A stretch of 64,000 bases of DNA from Eubacteriaceae bacterium (GCA_016650045.1 JAENWK010000003.1:1-64000); one strand, 5' to 3'; counted from the stretch's first letter, positions 35,772 through 45,355 are shown. Notes: generated from the sequence alone by a model not told the origin. Numbers and translations: made by a program.

Positions 35772-37385
35772 ATGAAAACCCAGAAAATCGACGGTGAGAT
35801 GCTTAAAAAAATGTTTGAGTATGGAGCCAAAAACCTGGAAATCAACAAAAAAACTGTGGATGAGCTTAATGTCTTTCCTGTGCCTGATGGGGATACCGGA
35901 ACAAATATGTCGTTAACCTTTAACCACTCAGTTGCTGAACTTGATAAAATCGAAAACCCAAGCGTCTATAGTGTGGCAAAAACAGCTTCTTCAGGAGCAC
36001 TGATTGGTGCCCGGGGAAACTCCGGTGTTATTCTATCCCAATTGCTTCGTGGCTTTGCAGAAGGCTGTAAAGGCCAGAATTATCTTGATATTAATTTATC
36101 TGGAAATGCCCTTATGCTTGCAGCGGAGGTGGCATATAAAGCGGTTATGAAGCCTACAGAAGGCACAATACTAACCGTTGCTCGTGAAATGGGTGAGTTT
36201 GCAATGGCAAACATGAATGATTATGACAATTTGGAAGATTACCTTGAAGCAGTGCTTAAACATGGAAAAGCCACGCTGTCAAGAACTCCGGAAATGCTTC
36301 CTGTTTTAAAGGAAGCCGGGGTGGTTGATGCCGGGGGCCAAGGTTTGATCTGTATTGTTGAAGGTGCCTTAAAAGCTCTGACAAATCAGGAACTCGGAGC
36401 GAAACTTGAATTTACATCCAGTGATTTAGATAAATTCGTGGATGATTCCAATATGAAACCCGAGGATATTACCTTTGGCTATTGTACAGAGTTTATTATA
36501 AAAAACGCTGCTCAGATTGATGATGATCAGTTAAGAGAATACTTTAATACCCTTGGAGACAGTGTGCTGGTCATTAAAGATGATGCTGTTATTAAGGTCC
36601 ATTTACACACTGATAATCCAGGTCTTGCCTTAGAAAGGGCAGGAAATCTCGGCAGCTTATCCCGCATTAAGATCGATAATATGCGTGAGCAATTTGAAAG
36701 TAAGGGCACAGTCTCCGAACTTCCACCCGTGCCATACGGATTTATAGCCGTGTCTCCGGGAGAAGGTTTAACCAAGCTTTTTAAGGACTTGGGAATCACT
36801 CAGGTTATTTCAGGGGGGCAAACCATGAACCCCAGTACCCAGGACTTTTTAAATGAAATTGATAAGATCAATGCAGGAGTGGTGTTTCTTTTTCCAAATA
36901 ACAGTAACATCATTATGGCCGCCAAACAGGCCTGTGAGATATCGGATAAACAGGTTTATGTCATTCCGTCGAAAAACATTCCCCAGTGTATCTCAGCAAT
37001 GTTGGCTTTTTCACCGGATGCCGAAGCAGCGGAGAACGAAAAAGCAATGAACGATGCCATTAACAGTGTGAAAACAGGGGAAGTAACCTATGCCGTAAGA
37101 GACACAAAAATTAATGGGCTTACAATTAAAAAAGACAATGCCATTGGGATTTCCGGTGGAGAAATAAAATTCACCGGCACTGATATACACACTGTGACCG
37201 AAGATTTATTAAGCGAAATGGTCAATGAAGATAGCGAACTTATTTCAATTTATTACGGAAAAGATACCACAAAAGAAGATGCCGAGGTTTTAGCAGAGGA
37301 CATTGCAGCTGTGTTTGAAGAGTGTGATGTTGAAATTCACTATGGCGGACAACCGCTGTATTATTATATCGTATCAGTAGAATAA
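35772..37385 (+). CDS. fakA: Fatty acid kinase catalytic subunit FakA (DAK2/YloV)
   Basis: ATP-dependent kinase that phosphorylates FakB-bound fatty acids. The N-terminal DhaL-type domain carries VFPVPDGDTGTNM (about 32-44) and GARGNSGVILSQLLRGF (about 75-91), with a central and a C-terminal DegV-like domain. About 537 aa. ATG at 35772 follows GGAGG; the ATG at 35760 lies on the SD. No fakB is in the window. Note that a true dihydroxyacetone kinase subunit starts at the right edge. Confidence 0.93.
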   Translation: MKTQKIDGEMLKKMFEYGAKNLEINKKTVDELNVFPVPDGDTGTNMSLTFNHSVAELDKIENPSVYSVAKTASSGALIGARGNSGVILSQLLRGFAEGCKGQNYLDINLSGNALMLAAEVAYKAVMKPTEGTILTVAREMGEFAMANMNDYDNLEDYLEAVLKHGKATLSRTPEMLPVLKEAGVVDAGGQGLICIVEGALKALTNQELGAKLEFTSSDLDKFVDDSNMKPEDITFGYCTEFIIKNAAQIDDDQLREYFNTLGDSVLVIKDDAVIKVHLHTDNPGLALERAGNLGSLSRIKIDNMREQFESKGTVSELPPVPYGFIAVSPGEGLTKLFKDLGITQVISGGQTMNPSTQDFLNEIDKINAGVVFLFPNNSNIIMAAKQACEISDKQVYVIPSKNIPQCISAMLAFSPDAEAAENEKAMNDAINSVKTGEVTYAVRDTKINGLTIKKDNAIGISGGEIKFTGTDIHTVTEDLLSEMVNEDSELISIYYGKDTTKEDAEVLAEDIAAVFEECDVEIHYGGQPLYYYIVSVE

Positions 37386-37421
37386 CAAAAAATTCTGTGG
37401 GTCTGAAACCAGGAGGTAACC

Positions 37422-39461
37422 ATGGATTGGAATGACTCAGTATTAACGCTAAAAGGGGTAGGACCAAAACGTGGGAAAGCACTGGAAGAGCATCAGATTA
37501 AAACAGTGGGAAACTTGCTGAGTTTTTACCCGAAAAAATATATTGATCGAAACGTCATGGGTTCACCTGATGAATTTACGGAGAATCGAGCTTTAACTGT
37601 TAAAGCTCTTGTCCTGGGTTCTGGTCGACTCCAACGGATTCGTGGTAACCTTTCAATTTTCACTATTCCGCTTTTATTGGATGAAGTTAAAATAACCGCT
37701 GTTTTTTTCAACCAGCCCTATTTAAAGGGAGTGCTAAAAGAAAATCAGGAATATTATTTTTACGGAAAAGCTGAAAAATACGGTGAAAAATTTAAATTAA
37801 TGAACCCCCAGTTCGCACCGGCAAACAACCCTGGGCGGTTTTTTGAGTTAACCCCTGTTTATTCAAAAATCCAGGGAATTCCCAATGATGCCATTCGAAA
37901 AATGCTGGTCCAGATTTTCAGTGGTGACCCAAAAATAGCGGATGGTCTTCCTGAATCAATTCGAAAAAGTCATAAATTACCAACCATGGTTTCTGCTCTG
38001 GCGGCCATTCATTTTCCGAAAACAATGGCTGAGGTTAGCATTGGAAAAGAGCGCTTGAAATTTAATGAAGCTTTAAAAATAAATATGGGAATCTTATCAA
38101 ATGCCGGAGAAAGTAAATTTTCGAACATTTCAATTAATACTTTCAAAGGGATGAAGGCCCTGATTAATAATCTTCCCTATGAACTCACCCAAAGTCAAAA
38201 AACGGTTATTGATGATATTCTTGAGGATTTTAGAAATGGCCATGTGATGAACCGATTAGTTCAGGGAGACGTTGGCTCAGGAAAAACTGTGATTGCCATC
38301 ATCTCTGCTTGTTTAATGGCGCAAAACGGTTATCAAACCGCCTATATGGCTCCTACTGAAATATTAGCCCAGCAGCATGGTCGAAGCTTTAATACCTTAT
38401 TAAAAGACTCTGGAGTCTCTGTGGAAATCATTACCGGAAGCCTGAAAACCCAGGAGCGAAGAGAAATCTTAGAGCGTGTGGCCAATGGTGAAACCTCGGT
38501 TATTATTGGTACCCATGCTCTTTTTCAAGACTCAGTGGATTATTATAATTTAGGACTGGTCATCACGGATGAACAGCATCGGTTCGGGGTGAAACAACGG
38601 GGTCGGCTTTCCCTGAAAGGCAATCAACCCCATACCATGGTGATGAGTGCAACTCCGATTCCACGAACCCTGGCTTTAATTATTTACGGTGATTTAGCCG
38701 TTTCATATATTGATGAATTACCCAAGGGACGAAAACCCATTAAAACCTATTGCTATGATGAAGCATCCCTTCACAAAATATTTTCTTTTTTAGAAGTTGA
38801 AATGAAAAAGGGGCGTCAGGCCTTTGTGATTTGCCCATTTATTGAGGCTTCTGAGGAAATGGCTGAAGTCAATGACATTGAATCGGTATACAGTGATATT
38901 GAAAAACATTTTTGGGGAAAGTATCAAACAGGATTTCTTCACAGTCGCCTGGGCAACGATGAAAAAGAAGAGATTATTAAAGCCTTTAATTTAGGAACGA
39001 TTAAATTGCTGGTTGCCACCAGTATTATTGAAGTGGGAATTGATGTTCCAAACGTTAGTGTTATGGCAATACTCAGTGCCGAGCGTTTTGGACTTTCACA
39101 GTTGCATCAATTAAGAGGCCGTGTTGGACGAGGTGAACATCAATCCTTTTGTTTCCTGGTTACGAACTCCAAAAGTCCTGAGACTCTGGCCCGGATGGAA
39201 GTTATTGTTAAAAATCGAAGTGGCAAAAAAATAGCTGATGAGGATTACCGATTAAGGGGACCGGGAGATTATTTTGGATTCAAACAGCATGGACTTCCAG
39301 ATTTTGGAGTACTCAATCCTATGGAAGATCTGTTGCTGATTCAAGAAACAAGAGAATTGGCCGAGATGATTTTTCACTCAGTCGAAAAAGAAATGATGAT
39401 GTACCGGGAAAAGGTTCTCAAAACATTTTTCAAAGAAGTAGAAGAAATATCGTTAAATTAG
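37422..39461 (+). CDS. recG: ATP-dependent DNA helicase RecG
   Basis: Branch-migration helicase for stalled forks and recombination. N-terminal wedge (OB) domain, Walker A GDVGSGKTV (about 284-292), DEQHRFGVKQR motif II, SATPIPRTLAL motif III, and the C-terminal LHQLRGRVGRGEHQS motif VI. 679 aa. AGGAGG upstream. All helicase motifs are intact, in contrast to the PriA homologue in this window. Confidence 0.96.
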   Translation: MDWNDSVLTLKGVGPKRGKALEEHQIKTVGNLLSFYPKKYIDRNVMGSPDEFTENRALTVKALVLGSGRLQRIRGNLSIFTIPLLLDEVKITAVFFNQPYLKGVLKENQEYYFYGKAEKYGEKFKLMNPQFAPANNPGRFFELTPVYSKIQGIPNDAIRKMLVQIFSGDPKIADGLPESIRKSHKLPTMVSALAAIHFPKTMAEVSIGKERLKFNEALKINMGILSNAGESKFSNISINTFKGMKALINNLPYELTQSQKTVIDDILEDFRNGHVMNRLVQGDVGSGKTVIAIISACLMAQNGYQTAYMAPTEILAQQHGRSFNTLLKDSGVSVEIITGSLKTQERREILERVANGETSVIIGTHALFQDSVDYYNLGLVITDEQHRFGVKQRGRLSLKGNQPHTMVMSATPIPRTLALIIYGDLAVSYIDELPKGRKPIKTYCYDEASLHKIFSFLEVEMKKGRQAFVICPFIEASEEMAEVNDIESVYSDIEKHFWGKYQTGFLHSRLGNDEKEEIIKAFNLGTIKLLVATSIIEVGIDVPNVSVMAILSAERFGLSQLHQLRGRVGRGEHQSFCFLVTNSKSPETLARMEVIVKNRSGKKIADEDYRLRGPGDYFGFKQHGLPDFGVLNPMEDLLLIQETRELAEMIFHSVEKEMMMYREKVLKTFFKEVEEISLN

Positions 39462-39469
39462 GAGAGAAA

Positions 39470-40066
39470 ATGCGAGTGATAGCAGGGGATAAGCGTGGAA
39501 AAAAATTATCAAGTATTCCAGGTGATAAGATTCGGCCGACCACGGATAAAGTTAAAGGTGCTATTTTTAATAGCCTTCAGTTTGAGTTGAAAAATGCCAG
39601 GGTTTTTGTGGATCTTTTTTCTGGAAGTGGTGCCATGGGAATCGAAGCCCTAAGTCGAGGCATTGAAACAGCTTATTTCTTTGATGTTTCACAGGAGAGC
39701 ATTGATCTCATTAAAAAAAATATTGCCCTTACCGGATATGAATCCAGAGCCAGGGTTTTTAAAATACCTGGAATCAAAGGCCTTGAAAGGTTATCTCAAA
39801 ATAAGGTAACCTGCGATATTATTTTTCTGGATCCTCCTTATATTCAGGGAGAAGGCACGGGAAAGATCTTAGAAATAATTTCTGAAAAAGAAATTCTTTC
39901 TGAAAACGGAAAAGTAGTGATAGAATCAGAGAAATCTGTTATAATGCCATTAGAAAAAAATAATTTAGTGTGCTATAAATCTAAAAATTATGGGAATTCC
40001 ATTATAAGTTATTATTGTAGGGAGAAAAATGAGTTTGAAAATAGCAGTCTATCCGGGGAGTTTTGA
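39470..40066 (+). CDS. rsmD: 16S rRNA m2G966 methyltransferase RsmD
   Basis: Methylates G966 of 16S rRNA. MRVIAGDKRGKKL start, RPTTDKVKGAIFN, SAM motif VDLFSGSGAMGIEALSRG (about 44-61) and the catalytic DPPY (about 122-125). 198 aa. Its last 38 nt overlap coaD; the C-terminal residues there are not conserved-looking, so the true stop may reflect later extension. Confidence 0.94.
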   Translation: MRVIAGDKRGKKLSSIPGDKIRPTTDKVKGAIFNSLQFELKNARVFVDLFSGSGAMGIEALSRGIETAYFFDVSQESIDLIKKNIALTGYESRARVFKIPGIKGLERLSQNKVTCDIIFLDPPYIQGEGTGKILEIISEKEILSENGKVVIESEKSVIMPLEKNNLVCYKSKNYGNSIISYYCREKNEFENSSLSGEF

Positions 40067-40526
40067 TCCTCTTACAAAAGGTCATTTTGATATTATTCAA
40101 AGAGCAGCTACTGTTTTTGACAAGCTGATTGTATGTGTTATGGTAAATAATAGCAAGAATTATCTCTTTAGCAGTGAGGAACGCAAAAATCTGATTAAAG
40201 AAAATCTGAGCGAACTGGATAATGTTGAAGTGGATACCTATGATGGCCTCCTCATCGATTACGTAAAGTCAAGAAATACCAATATTATTGTCAAGGGGCT
40301 TCGAGCCTTAACCGATTTTGAGAATGAGTTTCAAATGGCATTAACAAATAAACATCTTGATAATAATATTGAAACGTTTTTTATGATGACCAGTAATAAG
40401 TACTCATATTTAAGCTCTAGTTTAGTCAAAGAACTTGTAAAGTTTCAGGGAAATGTCTCTGATTTTATACCAGCAAATGTAGAAAAAGCGATCCAAAAAA
40501 AGCATGAGGAAGGAAGTATAAAATGA
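40029..40526 (+). CDS. coaD: Phosphopantetheine adenylyltransferase
   Basis: Penultimate step of coenzyme A synthesis. AVYPGSFDPLTKGHFDII with the T/HxGH nucleotidyl-transferase motif (about 6-23), GLRALTDFENEFQMA and YSYLSSSLVKEL. 165 aa. GGAG just before ATG inside rsmD. The rsmD-coaD order is conserved, and coaE lies later in this window. Confidence 0.96.
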   Translation: MSLKIAVYPGSFDPLTKGHFDIIQRAATVFDKLIVCVMVNNSKNYLFSSEERKNLIKENLSELDNVEVDTYDGLLIDYVKSRNTNIIVKGLRALTDFENEFQMALTNKHLDNNIETFFMMTSNKYSYLSSSLVKELVKFQGNVSDFIPANVEKAIQKKHEEGSIK

Positions 40527-40969
40527 GGGTAATTGAATTATTGGCAGAATTAGAAGAAGTCATTGAAAAAGGAAACACGCTCCCTTTTTCATCCAAAGCT
40601 TTAGTAAATCCAGAAGAATTAATTGAAATTATTGATGAAATTCGCGATGCAATGCCAGGAGAGTTAACCGAGGCAAAAAAAATTGTGGCTGAACGTAAAA
40701 AAATAATTTTTGCGGCCCAAAGTAAAGCAGATCATATTAAAGCTGAAGCGGAAAAGCGCCTCAAAGAATTGATTGATACCAATGAAATTACAAAAACAGC
40801 ATCGGCTCATGCCAACGAAATGATGAATAATGCCAATGCCAGTGCGAAAGCACTGAAAATAGGTACCAAAAACTATGCGGATCGGCTTCTTTACAATTTT
40901 CAGCTGCAGTTAAAAGAAATGAATGATAAGGTTGAACAAAACCGAAATGAATTAAAAAACATGAAATAA
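40523..40969 (+). CDS. Coiled-coil protein of unknown function downstream of coaD
   Basis: 148-aa soluble protein, almost all helix. A short N-terminal region (LLAELEEVIEKGNTLPFSSKALVNP) is followed by a long Lys/Glu/Ala-rich coiled coil (about 30-148). Similar small proteins following coaD in clostridia are often annotated loosely as ATPase or V-ATPase subunit H-like, but no ATP-binding motif is present. Overlap of 4 nt with coaD suggests coupling. A structural or septal role like DivIVA-family proteins is conceivable but not shown. Confidence 0.75.
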   Translation: MRVIELLAELEEVIEKGNTLPFSSKALVNPEELIEIIDEIRDAMPGELTEAKKIVAERKKIIFAAQSKADHIKAEAEKRLKELIDTNEITKTASAHANEMMNNANASAKALKIGTKNYADRLLYNFQLQLKEMNDKVEQNRNELKNMK

Positions 40970-40989
40970 ATAAAAAATGAGGTTTGCGA

Positions 40990-41829
40990 ATGATAGAAAC
41001 AGGAAAAATTCAAACACTTGAAATTAATCGAATTACAGCCATAGGGGCATTTTTATACGATGGCACAGATGCACAAAATGTGGTGCTCCTTCCAGAAAAA
41101 GAAGTGCCTAAAAGCGCCCGAGTCAATGATGATATTGAAGTCTTTGTCTATCGGGATTCTAAGGATCGAATCATCTCAACCACCCGCCGTCCTAAGATAC
41201 TTTTAGGAGAGTTTGGTCATTTGAAAGTTGCAGATATTACAAAAGTTGGGGCTTTCATGGAATGGGGTCTCGAAAAAGATCTCTTACTCCCATACAATGA
41301 ACAGACCACAAAGATTCAAAAAGGCCGGGATTATCTGGTATATCTTTATTTGGATAAAAGTGACCGACTTTGCGCAACCATGAAAATTTATCCACTACTT
41401 AAAGTGGGCTCAGACCATAAAATCGGTGAATGGGTAGAAGGATATGTTTATCAGATCAACCCTGAATTAGGAGCTTTTGTGGCAGTGGAAAACTTATACC
41501 ATGGGCTGATTCTTATGAAGGATGCTGATATCGATATCCAATGTGGTGAAAAAGTGAACGCTCGGATTTCAGAAATTAGACTTGATGGAAAGCTTATCCT
41601 TACGCCTAATCGACAGGCATATAAAGAAATACCAAAGGATGCTATTTTAATATTAACAAAGATGAACGAAAATCAGGGACTCTTACCCTATAATGATCAT
41701 ACCAGCCCACATATCATCAAGAAAGAATTAAATATGAGCAAAAGTTCCTTTAAGCGTGCTGTTGGTAAATTATTAAAAGAAAAAAAAGTGAGGATCACCG
41801 AAAGAGGTATTGAAAAAAATGGAAGATAA
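40990..41829 (+). CDS. cvfB: S1-like RNA-binding protein CvfB
   Basis: RNA-binding regulator with tandem S1-type OB folds (about 1-65, 66-140, 141-215) and a C-terminal winged helix (about 220-279, ending SSFKRAVGKLLKEKKVRI). About 279 aa. In staphylococci CvfB affects virulence gene expression and RNA turnover. ATG at 40990 has GAGG at good spacing; a TTG at 40984 is too close. Confidence 0.9.
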   Translation: MIETGKIQTLEINRITAIGAFLYDGTDAQNVVLLPEKEVPKSARVNDDIEVFVYRDSKDRIISTTRRPKILLGEFGHLKVADITKVGAFMEWGLEKDLLLPYNEQTTKIQKGRDYLVYLYLDKSDRLCATMKIYPLLKVGSDHKIGEWVEGYVYQINPELGAFVAVENLYHGLILMKDADIDIQCGEKVNARISEIRLDGKLILTPNRQAYKEIPKDAILILTKMNENQGLLPYNDHTSPHIIKKELNMSKSSFKRAVGKLLKEKKVRITERGIEKNGR

Positions 41830-42988
41830 TAAATCAAGAGTAGTAATTATGGGGTGTGAATCCTATGAGTCCAATCTGGTTTATGAAAAATTAAAATCTG
41901 CCATTGATTTACTGGGTGGAATCGAAGCTTTTGTTTCTAAAGAAGAAAAAGTTTTGCTTAAGCCAAACCTGCTGCGCGGACGAAACCCCGAATCTGCAAC
42001 AACCACGCATCCCGCAGTTTTTGAAGCCATGATACGGATTTTAAAAGAACATCAGATTGATAATTTATTTTATGGCGATTCTCCTGGAATTGGATCCCCT
42101 TTAGGAGCTGCGAAGGAAAGTGGACTCACTCAAATCGCTGAAAAACACAAAGTGCCAATGCTTGATTTTAGCCATGGGAAGACCATGGATTTTTACCTGG
42201 GATTGGTGAAAAAACGATTTGAAATTGCCAACGGTGTATTGGAAAGTGATGTCATTATCAGTTTGGCAAAAATGAAGACTCACGGCTTAACTCGGATTAC
42301 CGGTGCAGTGAAAAACCAGTTTGGTTGTGTTTATGGACTCAATAAAGGAACGTCACACGCCTGTTACCCTGATGCGTTAAGCTTTTCAAAAATGATTGTG
42401 GATCTTAATCGATTTCTGAGTCCCAAATTAAGACTCTTCATTATGGATGGCATCCTGGCCATGGAAGGAAATGGACCGGCATCCGGAACGGCAGTACTCA
42501 TGAAGGTGCTGTTAGTTTCCGATGATCCTGTGGCTTTAGATGCTACCTATGCTCGAATGATCAATTTAGATCCAACCTTTGTTCCCACCATCGTCCTTGG
42601 TGAGGAAATGAAATTAGGTAATGCTTCCGAGGAAAGTATCAAACTTTTAGGGGATCCCATGGAAAAATTCTTCAATCCCAATTTTGATGTTGTTCGAGAA
42701 CAGGTTGATGAAAAAGTTGTCTCAGGCTTGGGCTCTTTAACAAAGATTAAGGGAATTCTCGTGCGAAAACCAGTAGTTGATAAGGATAAATGTATTGGCT
42801 GCGGCATATGCGAGAAAAGTTGTCCTTTAGAGAAAAAAGCCATCAAAATGGTTCAGCGTAAGCGTAGAAGCTACCCTCTTTATTATTATGACCGTTGCAT
42901 TCGCTGTTATTGTTGCCAGGAAATGTGTCCGGAAGGCGCAATTTCTATTAAAACCCCACTTTTGGGTAAACTCATTGTTTATAGATAA
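41819..42988 (+). CDS. DUF362 protein with C-terminal 2x[4Fe-4S] ferredoxin domain
   Basis: About 389 aa. The N-terminal DUF362 domain (about 10-290) includes VLLKPNLL, FYGDSPGIG and KTHGLTRITGAVKNQFG. The C-terminal bacterial ferredoxin domain has CIGCGICEKSCP and CIRCYCCQEMCP. Such proteins are common in anaerobes and of unknown function, presumably electron transfer. Start is either TTG 41810 (SD too close) or ATG 41819 (AGAGGT 11 nt upstream); the second is used. Overlaps cvfB by 11 nt. Confidence 0.86.
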   Translation: MEDNKSRVVIMGCESYESNLVYEKLKSAIDLLGGIEAFVSKEEKVLLKPNLLRGRNPESATTTHPAVFEAMIRILKEHQIDNLFYGDSPGIGSPLGAAKESGLTQIAEKHKVPMLDFSHGKTMDFYLGLVKKRFEIANGVLESDVIISLAKMKTHGLTRITGAVKNQFGCVYGLNKGTSHACYPDALSFSKMIVDLNRFLSPKLRLFIMDGILAMEGNGPASGTAVLMKVLLVSDDPVALDATYARMINLDPTFVPTIVLGEEMKLGNASEESIKLLGDPMEKFFNPNFDVVREQVDEKVVSGLGSLTKIKGILVRKPVVDKDKCIGCGICEKSCPLEKKAIKMVQRKRRSYPLYYYDRCIRCYCCQEMCPEGAISIKTPLLGKLIVYR

Positions 42989-43006
42989 AAATAATAATTT
43001 TAATAT

Positions 43007-43047
43007 AAAAGATCAGAATCTGTTTAATTTCAGGAACTGGTCTTTTT
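43007..43047 (+). terminator. Terminator after the cvfB/DUF362 unit
   Basis: AAGATCAG-aat-CTG-tttaattt-CAG-gaa-CTGGTCTT with five T at the end; a long stem with a small internal loop. Confidence 0.75.
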
Positions 43048-43084
43048 AATTTTTTAAAATACTCTTTATATATAAAAAAAACCA

Positions 43085-43113
43085 TTGACAGATTACAGAT
43101 GATTGAATATGAT
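43085..43113 (+). promoter_or_regulatory. ilvBN promoter
   Basis: TTGACA (43085-43090), 17-nt spacer, TATGAT (43108-43113). The start near 43120 gives a leader of under 20 nt, so no attenuator fits before ilvB. Confidence 0.82.
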
Positions 43114-43136
43114 GTTCCGAAATACTTGAAAAGGGA

Positions 43137-44783
43137 GTGATTCCACTGTTAGCATCAAAATTAATTTTAAAGTGTCTCGAAAGAGAAAATGTTGAGTATG
43201 TGTTTGGTTATCCGGGAGGTGCTGTGTTACCTCTATATGAAGCGTTTAGAACATCCCCAATTAAACATATTTTAGTGCGTAACGAACAGGCGGGACCCCA
43301 TTATGCCAGTGGATATGCCCGTGAGTCAGGGAGAGTCGGAGTGTGTCTTGCAACTTCAGGTCCGGGTGCGACAAACTTGGTGACTGGCATTGCCACGGCC
43401 TATCTTGATTCTATTCCAATTGTGGCCATTACCGGGCAGGTGGATCGCGCCCTCATTGGAACTGATGCTTTCCAGGAAGCGGATATTACCGGAGCTACTG
43501 CACCTTTTACAAAGCATAGCTATTTGGTTAAGAATGCTGCTGATATTCCAAGAATATTCAGAGAAGCATTTCATATTGCATCTACCGGCCGACCGGGACC
43601 GGTACTCATTGATATTCCAAGAGATGTTCAGTTGGAAAATGTTAAAACCCCATTGACTTGGGACAAGGTTGAAATTTTAGGCTATAATCCGACCTACACC
43701 GGTCATAGCGGACAAATTAAACGGGCTGTTAAAAAAATAAAAGAAGCAAATCATCCGGTGATTTATGCCGGTGGCGGTGTGATATTAGGCCATGCCGAAA
43801 AAGAGCTTTTGGCTTTTGTGGAAAAAAACAACATTCCCGTGATTACTTCGCTGATGGGAATAGGAAGCTTTCCCGAAGATCATCCATTATACTGTGGAAT
43901 TGTGGGAAGTCATGGTTTCGAATATTCTAATGTGGTGATGAATGCATCAGATCTGATTATTAATATTGGCGCCCGGATGTCCAATCGTGCTACCTCAAAT
44001 CTGACAAACTTTGAAAATAACATCGAGTTTGTTCATATTGATATTGATCCGGCTGAAATAGGCAAAAACATGGAAGCCAACATTCCCATTGTTGGGGATG
44101 CAAAAACAATTTTAATCGGCCTTTTAGAAAAAGATACGGTTGGAGAGCATACCCAGTGGCTTTCAGATATTGAACTTATGAAGGTGAAATATCCCCTGGT
44201 GTATGATGCTGATCCACCTTGTAGTGAATTAATCAATCCCAAGGTCTTATTCAGAGCTCTTTCTGGCATGACCTCGGATAATGCCACGATGGTTGCTGAT
44301 GTTGGCCTGAATCAGATTTGGTCAGCATTATATTATCGTATTATTAAAGATCGTAAGTTTTTCACTTCTGGTGGCCTGGGAACCATGGGTTACAGTATAC
44401 CAGCCGCCAGTGGTGCCTGCTTTGCCACACTTGATAATCCTAAAGAAATTTTTGTTGTTTGCGGTGATGGCAGCTTCCAAATGGGAATGGGTGAACTTGG
44501 CGTGATTGCAGAGTATCAGCTTAATGTTAATATTATTCTGATTACCAACACCAAACTTGGAATGGTTAGGCAACTTCAGTTTGATAATTATGGCAAAGAC
44601 CATTACAGTGGCACGGATCTTAATTTTGAAATTGATTTTATGAAGCTTGCCGAAGCCTATGGCATCAAAGGCTTTAAAGTGGATAATAATGCAGACTTTG
44701 AAAAAGTCATGCCTGAAGCGATTAAGCACAAGGGACCAACATTGATCCAGTGCCAGGTCCATCCGGATTTCATTAGAATATAG
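43137..44783 (+). CDS. ilvB: Acetolactate synthase large (catalytic) subunit
   Basis: ThDP enzyme condensing pyruvate with pyruvate or 2-oxobutyrate, the first common step of Ile/Val/Leu synthesis. ThDP glutamate region YVFGYPGGAVLPLYEA, NEQAGPHYASGYAR, SGPGATNLVTG, and the C-terminal GDGSFQMGMGELGV...NTKLGMVRQLQ ThDP-Mg site. 548 aa. Start is uncertain: GTG 43137 overlaps the AAGGGAG SD, while CTG 43146 has ideal spacing and would begin MLASKLILK, as family members do. Confidence 0.93.
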   Translation: MIPLLASKLILKCLERENVEYVFGYPGGAVLPLYEAFRTSPIKHILVRNEQAGPHYASGYARESGRVGVCLATSGPGATNLVTGIATAYLDSIPIVAITGQVDRALIGTDAFQEADITGATAPFTKHSYLVKNAADIPRIFREAFHIASTGRPGPVLIDIPRDVQLENVKTPLTWDKVEILGYNPTYTGHSGQIKRAVKKIKEANHPVIYAGGGVILGHAEKELLAFVEKNNIPVITSLMGIGSFPEDHPLYCGIVGSHGFEYSNVVMNASDLIINIGARMSNRATSNLTNFENNIEFVHIDIDPAEIGKNMEANIPIVGDAKTILIGLLEKDTVGEHTQWLSDIELMKVKYPLVYDADPPCSELINPKVLFRALSGMTSDNATMVADVGLNQIWSALYYRIIKDRKFFTSGGLGTMGYSIPAASGACFATLDNPKEIFVVCGDGSFQMGMGELGVIAEYQLNVNIILITNTKLGMVRQLQFDNYGKDHYSGTDLNFEIDFMKLAEAYGIKGFKVDNNADFEKVMPEAIKHKGPTLIQCQVHPDFIRI

Positions 44784-44793
44784 AGGGAGAGAT

Positions 44794-45291
44794 ATGGAAA
44801 AAAAAACCTGTTTGTCATTACTCGTAGAAAATAATTTTGGTGTTCTAAGTCGGATATCCGGTTTATTTGCAAGACGAGGGTATAATATTGATAGTCTTAC
44901 CGTAGGAACCACCGAGGATGCAAAATTTTCTCGGATCACCATTACTGTTACTGGTGATGAACAAATTCTGATTCAAATTAAGAAGCAGCTCAACAAACTG
45001 ATTGATGTGATTACAGTCATTGAATTAAAGCCAGAAGAGTCCATTACCAGGGAACTTGTTTTTATTAAGGTGAAAACCGATGATATTACACGGTCTCAAA
45101 TTGTGGAAATTGCTAATATGTTCCGAGCAAATATTGTCGATGTTGCCAGAGAAAGTCTGGTCATAGAGATTACTGGAACTCGGCATAAAATTGAAGGCTT
45201 TTTTAATATGATTGAACCTTATGGAATTTTGGAATTTGTCCGTTCTGGCGATACTGGTTTACAACGTGGAGCACATGTTTTATCCTTTTAG
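44794..45291 (+). CDS. ilvN: Acetolactate synthase small (regulatory) subunit
   Basis: ACT-domain regulatory subunit that confers valine feedback on IlvB. LSLLVENNFGVLSRISGLFARRGYNIDSL (first part LSLLVENNFGVLSRIS, residues about 6-21) is the ACT domain. The second half has RIRELVFIKV-like RELVFIKV and GTRHKIEGFF. 165 aa, the long form. GGAGAGA before the ATG, 10 nt after ilvB. Confidence 0.95.
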   Translation: MEKKTCLSLLVENNFGVLSRISGLFARRGYNIDSLTVGTTEDAKFSRITITVTGDEQILIQIKKQLNKLIDVITVIELKPEESITRELVFIKVKTDDITRSQIVEIANMFRANIVDVARESLVIEITGTRHKIEGFFNMIEPYGILEFVRSGDTGLQRGAHVLSF

Positions 45292-45317
45292 TCATTAATG
45301 TTGAGTTTTATAAAAAT

Positions 45318-45355
45318 GTCATTGACCGCTGGAATTTTTTCCAGCGGTCAATGAC
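45318..45355. terminator. Perfect 17-bp hairpin after ilvN
   Basis: GTCATTGACCGCTGGAA-TTTT-TTCCAGCGGTCAATGAC. It is a very stable stem, but only GTTTA follows it, so as a rho-independent terminator it lacks a T-tract. The remaining gap to 45504 shows a possible -10 (TATAAT at 45438-45443) without a clear -35. Confidence 0.6.

Noticed and set aside
35772..37385. Dihydroxyacetone kinase annotation for the YloV protein
   Set aside because: The DhaL-like domain is fused to DegV-like parts and lies beside asp23, which identifies FakA.
39470..40526. 38-nt overlap of rsmD and coaD as a possible frameshift
   Set aside because: Both frames are complete with all motifs; the overlap affects only the non-conserved end of RsmD.
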